Source: Pseudomonadota bacterium (GTDB lineage Bacteria; Bdellovibrionota_C; UBA2361; OMIW01). From it: DNA of 6,498 nt. Position 1 is the stretch's first letter, and every line of letters starts with the position of its first letter. The DNA lies in NCBI GenBank assembly GCA_900299205.1, contig OMIW01000003.1, positions 1-6,498 on the forward strand, given 5' to 3'. Under the pieces are notes generated by a model. The model did not search any database. It was not told where the DNA came from and worked only from the letters and a program-made list of their open reading frames with translations. This document shows, in pieces, positions 1 to 4,624 of this stretch. A program made the translations under genes and the position numbers.

Positions 1-114
1 CCGATGTGAGATTTGTGGTCAAGGCGCGTGGGCGGTGAGGGTTAGCAAACCGGATGACTTAAGAGCACTCAAAAGGGGATATGATACTCACTGTTCTAAA
101 CTTTGGATGTGCTC
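1..114. other. Left-edge region, no assignable gene
   Basis: This stretch precedes the first clear gene. Two + strand frames could carry the 3' end of an upstream gene. One ends at TGA 36-38 and would give the tail DVRFVVKARGR. The other stays open from base 2 to TAA 119-121, a Cys-rich 39-residue tail that would overlap the next start codon by 7 bases. Neither is long enough to identify, and the upstream gene could also lie on the other strand. A TATGAT at 80-85 resembles a -10 box, but no good -35 box sits 16-18 bases upstream. Confidence 0.3.
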
Positions 115-1284
115 ATGCTAAAAATCCCTATTCGAAAGTCCCGACAAAAAATCGTGGCAGCACTCCTGGTTGTGATAGCTATCGTAATACTCCTAGCCGT
201 GGGTATTGAACCGCAACAAGATTCGGGCCATCTTGGGCTGAAGGTGTCCGGTGATTTTCTTCCTTATTGGGCCTCGGTTCGTTTATTGCTCTCGGGACAA
301 AATCCGTATGATACTCAAGCACTATCCGCAATCATACTGCACACAGCTGGGCCGGGTGGCGCATTCATGAGGGTATATACACCACCCGCGCTCGCTGGTC
401 TCCTTATTCCCTTCGGTCTTCTCCCTTTCAATATCGCACTCCTCGCGTGGACAATAGCCAGTGTGGCGCTCTTCCTCGTGGGACTTCATCTTGTATATCA
501 GACTATCCAACCCCCTCATGACCATCGCACATTAGTGATTAAGTTTGCCTTTATACTCTCGTTTTACCCGACTTTTCTCGCAATAAAATTAGGTCAGATC
601 ATACCCTTGCTTTTCTGTTGTATCGCCTTTTTTTTCGCCAATCAGGCAAAATTAGACGATCGCAGGAAGGGATTTTTATCTGGGGTTGCCCTCGCGGTGT
701 GCACGGTAAAGCCTCACTTGTTCCTTCCGTTCCTCGTCGGTGTCTTTTTGTGGACCCTCAGAGCCGGGATGTGGCGCCTGGCGAGAGGCTTTTTTGTCGG
801 TGTGGCATTCCTGTGGTCATTCCCCGTGTGCTTCAATCCGCGAGTTTACGGGCTCTATCTGAATTCTGATTTATCAAACTCCCTTAATTGGCGCACTCCC
901 TCGGTTGGTTTTTGGCTTGCCGAATTGTGCGGTGGGTGGGCATACCTCATGTTTGTACCGTTGCTCTTGGGCTGTGGGTATGCTCTCTTGACAGGTCTGG
1001 TTGCACCCATGGATCAGGGAGCACCCCGTTTCGAGGTTCCCTGCCTGATGCCGTTGAGCCTTGCATGTGCTCCGTATCTATGGATGTATGATTTTGTTCT
1101 GCTTATTCCCGCTATTGTTTTAATGCTGCACCGAGGAGAAAATCTGTCGCGGTTTATTATTTTCGGATCGAATACCGCGTTGTGGCTCGGTCCCCGAGAA
1201 ATGGAGTATTCATTCTGGTACCCCGTCTTAATGACGGCACTGGCACTGTCAGTCTGTCGGGAGCGTTCGGCATCCCCTCCTTGA
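115..1284 (+). CDS. GT87 (DUF2029)-like polytopic membrane glycosyltransferase
   Basis: Predicted 389-residue integral membrane protein, probably a GT-C fold glycosyltransferase that moves a sugar (often mannose) from a polyprenyl-phosphate donor on the outer face of the inner membrane. A short basic N-terminus precedes the first membrane helix (about 13-31). The next loop carries GDFLPYW (Asp47 is the candidate catalytic acid of GT-C enzymes) and GQNPYD (61-66), followed by YTPP (88-91). Further hydrophobic segments lie near 92-128, 140-175, 186-214, 222-240, 264-295, 309-338 and 365-381. LGQIIPLL (159-166), TVKPH (197-201) and PYLWMYD (320-326) match the family pattern of GQ..LL, KP and a late W.YD motif. 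The length is normal for the family. I chose ATG 115; in-frame TTG 103 and GTG 109 are alternatives, and none has a Shine-Dalgarno sequence. Family assignment is by remembered motifs; the substrate is unknown. Confidence 0.8.
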   Translation: MLKIPIRKSRQKIVAALLVVIAIVILLAVGIEPQQDSGHLGLKVSGDFLPYWASVRLLLSGQNPYDTQALSAIILHTAGPGGAFMRVYTPPALAGLLIPFGLLPFNIALLAWTIASVALFLVGLHLVYQTIQPPHDHRTLVIKFAFILSFYPTFLAIKLGQIIPLLFCCIAFFFANQAKLDDRRKGFLSGVALAVCTVKPHLFLPFLVGVFLWTLRAGMWRLARGFFVGVAFLWSFPVCFNPRVYGLYLNSDLSNSLNWRTPSVGFWLAELCGGWAYLMFVPLLLGCGYALLTGLVAPMDQGAPRFEVPCLMPLSLACAPYLWMYDFVLLIPAIVLMLHRGENLSRFIIFGSNTALWLGPREMEYSFWYPVLMTALALSVCRERSASPP

Positions 1285-1383
1285 GATTTTCCCCGGCATC
1301 GCCTACTGTGTTTCGTCTTTCCGTGACCTTCTGCCGTGATGCTATCCGGTGCTGATTCACGGGCCCCGAACCGTCGTAGTTGT
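1285..1383. other. Intergenic, left half; no gene seen
   Basis: This follows the stop of the glycosyltransferase gene. There is no obvious intrinsic terminator. CCGTGA (1334-1339) can pair with TCACGG (1357-1362) across a 17-base loop, and another CCGTGA lies at 1321-1326, but these pairings are weak. Reading frames across the stretch on either strand look like chance ORFs without recognisable protein features. Confidence 0.5.
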
Positions 1384-1504
1384 TCCTGAAAATCCCTCCG
1401 TGGGTTTTTCAGGACGGCTCCAAGCGGATGAAGCCGCCGTAAGCGCGATTTCATCCGCGTCGTCCAAACGCCTGTCGGCGTTTGCCGGATCATCCGTGAT
1501 CCGG
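1384..1504. other. Array of four consecutive hairpins upstream of gltX
   Basis: Four inverted repeats sit nearly end to end in 121 bases. Hairpin 1 pairs 1384-1396 with 1402-1414 (13 positions, one T-T mismatch, loop TCCGT). Hairpin 2 pairs GCGGATGAA (1424-1432) with TTCATCCGC (1450-1458), with a possible 3-bp upper stem around loop CGTAA. Hairpin 3 pairs AAACGCC (1466-1472) with GGCGTTT (1477-1483), loop TGTC. Hairpin 4 pairs CCGGATCA (1485-1492) with TGATCCGG (1497-1504), loop TCCG. No T-run follows any stem, so this is not a standard intrinsic terminator. It could be a structured 3' UTR of the glycosyltransferase mRNA, a gltX leader (hairpin 4 ends 76 bases before the gltX ATG), a small RNA, or a REP-like palindromic repeat element. 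The pairings are read directly from the sequence; the role is unknown and the strand undetermined. Confidence 0.75.
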
Positions 1505-1580
1505 AGTGCCCCCTGAGATAGTAGCCCTATTCCTCATGGCGCACTAAGTAACCGTTCCCCGACCACTTTTGGCCGTTCTT

Positions 1581-3065
1581 ATGAAACCAGTTCGCACCCG
1601 TTTTGCCCCTAGTCCCACCGGTAAGCTGCACATTGGGACGGCGCGTACCGCCCTCTTCGCCTACCTTCTTGCTCGTCATTACGGGGGTACCTTTATTTTG
1701 CGGATCGAGGATACCGATCAGGCTCGCCGTGTTCCGGGGGCGGTCCGTCAGATTATCGAATCGCTCTCGCGGTTTGGGATTGAGATCGACGAGGGGCCAT
1801 CGATAGACGAGCTGCGCCAGGTGGGGGAGTACTGGGAAGGTGCTCCGGCACTGGGGGGCACCAAGGGCCCATACACCCAGAGCCTCCGTGCGGCGCGGTA
1901 CCGCGAGGTGGCTGAGCAGCTCGTGGCGATGGGAGTTGCCTATCGGTGTGATTGCACCGCCGAAATGCTCGAGCGGGAGCGAAACGAGCAGATGGCGCGA
2001 CGCGAGGTGCCTGGCTACTCGGGATACTGCCGCGATCGAAACGTCTCTGCTGATGTTCCGCATGTCATCAGGGTACGAATACCTGCGGGGAAATGTGACC
2101 TTGTCCTGAATGATGCCGTTCGAGGGCGAATTACTTGGGACGATCTCTCTCTGCGCGATACCGTGATAATGAAGTCGGATGGCATGTCGTTATATCACCT
2201 CGCCGTCGTCGTCGACGATCACGATATGGAGATCTCCCACGTTATCCGCGGAGAAGAGTGGATCCCCACGACGCCGATCCATCTCCTTCTCTATCGCGCG
2301 CTCGGATGGGAGCCGCCGGTATTTGCGCACGTTGCCCAGGTGCTCGGTACCGACGGTAAGAAACTCTCCAAACGGCACGGTGCTGCGGCGCTCGAGCAGT
2401 TCTTCGAAGCAGGCTATCTCCCCGAAGCCTTATTAAATTACGTCGCGCTGGTTGGTTGGTCGCCGGGTAAGGGCGAGGAGCAGGAGATATTTTCCAAGCA
2501 GGAGTTAGCAGAGCGATTCTCGCTCGACGGCTTGAGCGCATCGGGAGGGGTTTTCGACGATCAAAAGCTCGAATGGATGAACGGGGTGTATCTGCGAAGC
2601 CTTGCGAATGATGATTTCCTCCAAAGGGTGCGCTGCTTCTTCCCTGAGGGTGCTTTCGAGCGTTGCGAGGAAGAGCTGAAAAGTATTGCGGGGCTCGTGA
2701 AGGAGCGCATTAAGCTGCTTCCCGAAGTTCCCGAAATGGTTGAATTCCTGTACCGAGACGATCTCGTTCCTGATTATGCCGCAGCGCTCAAGAAGGGCAT
2801 CACCGGCCCGATAGCCGTTGCCTTGCTAACCGATGCGCTTGAAGCGCTTGACGGTGCGACGTCAATAACGCACGAATATTTGGAGCAGGCATTCCGCGGT
2901 ATCGCAGAGAGGCACGGACTCAAGGTGGGCCCGGCCTTTACGGTGTTCAGAATCTCGGTTCTGTGCAAGGCGATTACTCCCCCGCTTTTCGAGTCGATGG
3001 TTGCGCTCGGAAGGGATCGGGTGATGGCGCGGTTGCGCTCGGCGCGCGACTGGTACGGGCAGTAG
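1581..3065 (+). CDS. gltX: Glutamyl-tRNA synthetase (class I, GluRS)
   Basis: Complete 494-residue cytoplasmic enzyme that charges tRNA-Glu with glutamate using ATP. The Rossmann catalytic domain starts with RFAPSPTGKLHIGT (7-20), which contains the HIGH-type motif HIGT, followed by LRIEDTD. The KMSKS-type motif is KKLSKRHG (260-267). WIPTTPIHLLLYRALGW between them is family-typical. A zinc-site-like pattern is present: Cys123, Cys125 and Cys150, but Asp152 stands where E. coli GluRS has His. The C-terminal part is the helical anticodon-binding domain. The protein is about 20 residues longer than E. coli GluRS, largely because of an extra segment (about 74-95) between DEGP and GPYTQS. I prefer ATG 1581, which puts the conserved start VRTRFAPSP four residues in; an in-frame TTG lies at 1569. 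There is no Shine-Dalgarno sequence. The 5' gap holds the hairpin array. Whether the enzyme also misacylates tRNA-Gln cannot be told by eye. Confidence 0.97.
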   Translation: MKPVRTRFAPSPTGKLHIGTARTALFAYLLARHYGGTFILRIEDTDQARRVPGAVRQIIESLSRFGIEIDEGPSIDELRQVGEYWEGAPALGGTKGPYTQSLRAARYREVAEQLVAMGVAYRCDCTAEMLERERNEQMARREVPGYSGYCRDRNVSADVPHVIRVRIPAGKCDLVLNDAVRGRITWDDLSLRDTVIMKSDGMSLYHLAVVVDDHDMEISHVIRGEEWIPTTPIHLLLYRALGWEPPVFAHVAQVLGTDGKKLSKRHGAAALEQFFEAGYLPEALLNYVALVGWSPGKGEEQEIFSKQELAERFSLDGLSASGGVFDDQKLEWMNGVYLRSLANDDFLQRVRCFFPEGAFERCEEELKSIAGLVKERIKLLPEVPEMVEFLYRDDLVPDYAAALKKGITGPIAVALLTDALEALDGATSITHEYLEQAFRGIAERHGLKVGPAFTVFRISVLCKAITPPLFESMVALGRDRVMARLRSARDWYGQ

Positions 3066-3097
3066 TGAAAAGAGGTGAAGGTAAGAAAAGGGGATAG

Positions 3098-3119
3098 TAC
3101 CACCCCGGTCGTCGTGGTA
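3098..3119 (+). terminator. Weak hairpin after gltX, possible terminator
   Basis: TACCAC (3098-3103) pairs with GTGGTA (3114-3119) around a 10-base loop, 33 bases after the gltX stop. No T-run follows, so it is at best a weak or factor-dependent terminator or an mRNA 3' end structure. The rest of the 3066-3229 gap shows no gene and no convincing promoter. Confidence 0.2.
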
Positions 3120-3229
3120 GCGTCGCGGCTGTTAGGTGTGGTTATCAGATGTGGCAGTGCCGTCGTTCTCCTCTTGTCCTCGATCTCTTATCGTAATTGC
3201 TTCGGATACACAACGTGAACATATGCAAC

Positions 3230-4462
3230 ATGGCTCCTCGCGTCGGGGTCATTCGCTTCTTCGCTGCGGTGCCGTTTCTTACCCGCTCGTTTTTAACCGT
3301 CATACTTTCTATCGCTTCCGTGGCACCCCGCCACGATGCGCAGGCAGAACCAAAACCCGACCTCTCCCCTCCATCCCCTCTTCAACAAACGCTCGGCGAT
3401 CAGATTGAAAATCTCGGCCGACTCTATAAGGATGACTCTGAGGAACTCGTGCAGGAGGTGTGGCTTCTTGGCCGATACCACGGGCAGTATCATTGGACAG
3501 ATGCCGATACTGGTGAGGACCACGGCTTCGAAACAAGACGATTCCGCCTTGGAGGCCAGGCCCGGGTGTTAAAAAAAATGACTCTCCATGCGCAGATAGT
3601 GAGTGGGAGTGATCTCGATCCAGTCTATAACGGATTTACCGAATTGTGGGCGCAATGGGCCTTTACCCCCGAGATAGCGGTAACGATTGGGCAGCAGAAA
3701 AACCGCTTCACCCATGATCGTAACGTCTCGAGTCGTTACCTGAACTACCTCGAGCGAGCAATGCTCACGAACATGTTTGGTGTCGACTACACTCCCGCAG
3801 TCACCCTTCAGGGTACCGTGGGAAGAACCTCGTACTACACCGGGGTGTTCACGAACGCAACGGGACAGAATATTGGTGAAGCGCTCACCCGGTACGACTC
3901 GGGCTATTCAGTTTTGGGTGCGCTCTATCATCGTCTTGGAACAACCCTCGGGATTCAGGATGTGACCCTGTACGGATCGTACCTTCACAGCGACGCCAAC
4001 GAGAGAGCGACAAACATGAGCCGCTTCAACGATGGGGTATCGGGGGCGGTCATTATGACCCACGGGCACGCATCGTTGATCAGTGAGGTAACAGGTGGAT
4101 TCGACAGTGCAAAAGGCGATGCGATTGGGCTTAATATACAACCGACCTACTTCATCAACCGATCTCTCCAGATCGCAACCCGTTACCAGATAGCCCATTC
4201 GACCGATGAAGGCGGGCTCTCTCCGCAGCGGCGTTACGAGCGACCCGTGGGGCTCGGTGCGGGAGACCGGTATCAGGCCGGTTATGTGGGTCTCAACTAT
4301 TACATCGCAAAGCATCGCATCAAGGTGATGACCGGCGTCGAATACGCCACCATGAGCGGTCAGGATGCCTGGACCGCAAGCACCATGTTCCGCTTTTATT
4401 TCGGCCCACACTCAGGAGGCGCGTTCCCAATGAATGATATTCTGCCACATGAGTCGGACTAG
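3230..4462 (+). CDS. Outer-membrane porin, phosphate-selective porin O/P-like
   Basis: Predicted 410-residue outer-membrane beta-barrel that would allow diffusion of small solutes. The N-terminus has basic residues, a hydrophobic stretch (about 21-32) and an AQA signal-peptidase site (37-39), giving a mature protein that begins EPKPD. A proline-containing linker and a short predicted helix (about 55-75) precede the barrel. The barrel shows alternating, aromatic-rich strands: RRFRLGGQARVLKKMTLHAQ, ELWAQWAFTPEIAVTIGQQKNRF, then SSRYLNYLERAMLTNMF. The GQ.K..F followed by SSR....ER pattern is what suggests the porin O/P family. The last strand (TASTMFRFYFG, 382-392) is followed by 18 further residues, whereas many barrels end in a terminal Phe. 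I chose ATG 3230; TTG 3197 would add 11 residues ahead of the signal peptide. There is no Shine-Dalgarno sequence. Phosphate or other substrate specificity cannot be inferred. It sits between unrelated genes with gaps of over 160 bases on both sides, so it is probably transcribed alone. Confidence 0.8.
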   Translation: MAPRVGVIRFFAAVPFLTRSFLTVILSIASVAPRHDAQAEPKPDLSPPSPLQQTLGDQIENLGRLYKDDSEELVQEVWLLGRYHGQYHWTDADTGEDHGFETRRFRLGGQARVLKKMTLHAQIVSGSDLDPVYNGFTELWAQWAFTPEIAVTIGQQKNRFTHDRNVSSRYLNYLERAMLTNMFGVDYTPAVTLQGTVGRTSYYTGVFTNATGQNIGEALTRYDSGYSVLGALYHRLGTTLGIQDVTLYGSYLHSDANERATNMSRFNDGVSGAVIMTHGHASLISEVTGGFDSAKGDAIGLNIQPTYFINRSLQIATRYQIAHSTDEGGLSPQRRYERPVGLGAGDRYQAGYVGLNYYIAKHRIKVMTGVEYATMSGQDAWTASTMFRFYFGPHSGGAFPMNDILPHESD

Positions 4463-4624
4463 GGGGCCGGGGCCCAAGCTCTCAAAAGCTCGCCACGTCT
4501 TTGTAAGCACGCATCACAGGAGATGCCTTCGCTCATTTCAGGGAATCTGAGCCCTACATCACCCGATTGGCACCACTCCTCATAAGTAGTCTGGAGGGGC
4601 TGGTGTTGAGGGCGCGGGTGAAGC
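4463..4624. other. Intergenic gap, nothing convincing
   Basis: This holds only minor inverted repeats: GGGC/GCCC with a CGGG loop at 4464-4475, and AGCT/AGCT at 4477-4490. Neither is followed by a T-run. A GGAGG at 4593-4597 is too far from the next ATG (27 bases) to be its ribosome-binding site; GAGGG at 4608-4612 is 12 bases upstream of it and is a weak candidate. An in-frame TGA at 4619-4621 lies directly before the next gene's start. Confidence 0.45.

Noticed and set aside
54-85. Possible promoter, ATGACT (54-59) and TATGAT (80-85)
   Set aside because: The spacer is 20 bases and the -35 match is poor; the -10 match alone is not enough.
80-316. Direct repeat TATGATACTCA at 80-90 and 306-316
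   Set aside because: An 11-base repeat is expected a few times by chance in a window of this length.
1014-1493. 159-codon ORF on the - strand
   Set aside because: It overlaps the end of the glycosyltransferase gene and the hairpin array, is Arg/Ser-rich and has no recognisable protein character; it looks like a shadow frame.
1384-1504. Integron attC site as an explanation of the hairpins
   Set aside because: No RYYYAAC / GTTRRRY core sites bracket the structure, and four separate hairpins do not match the single imperfect attC palindrome.
1527-2063. 178-codon ORF on the - strand
   Set aside because: It is opposite the highly conserved start of gltX.
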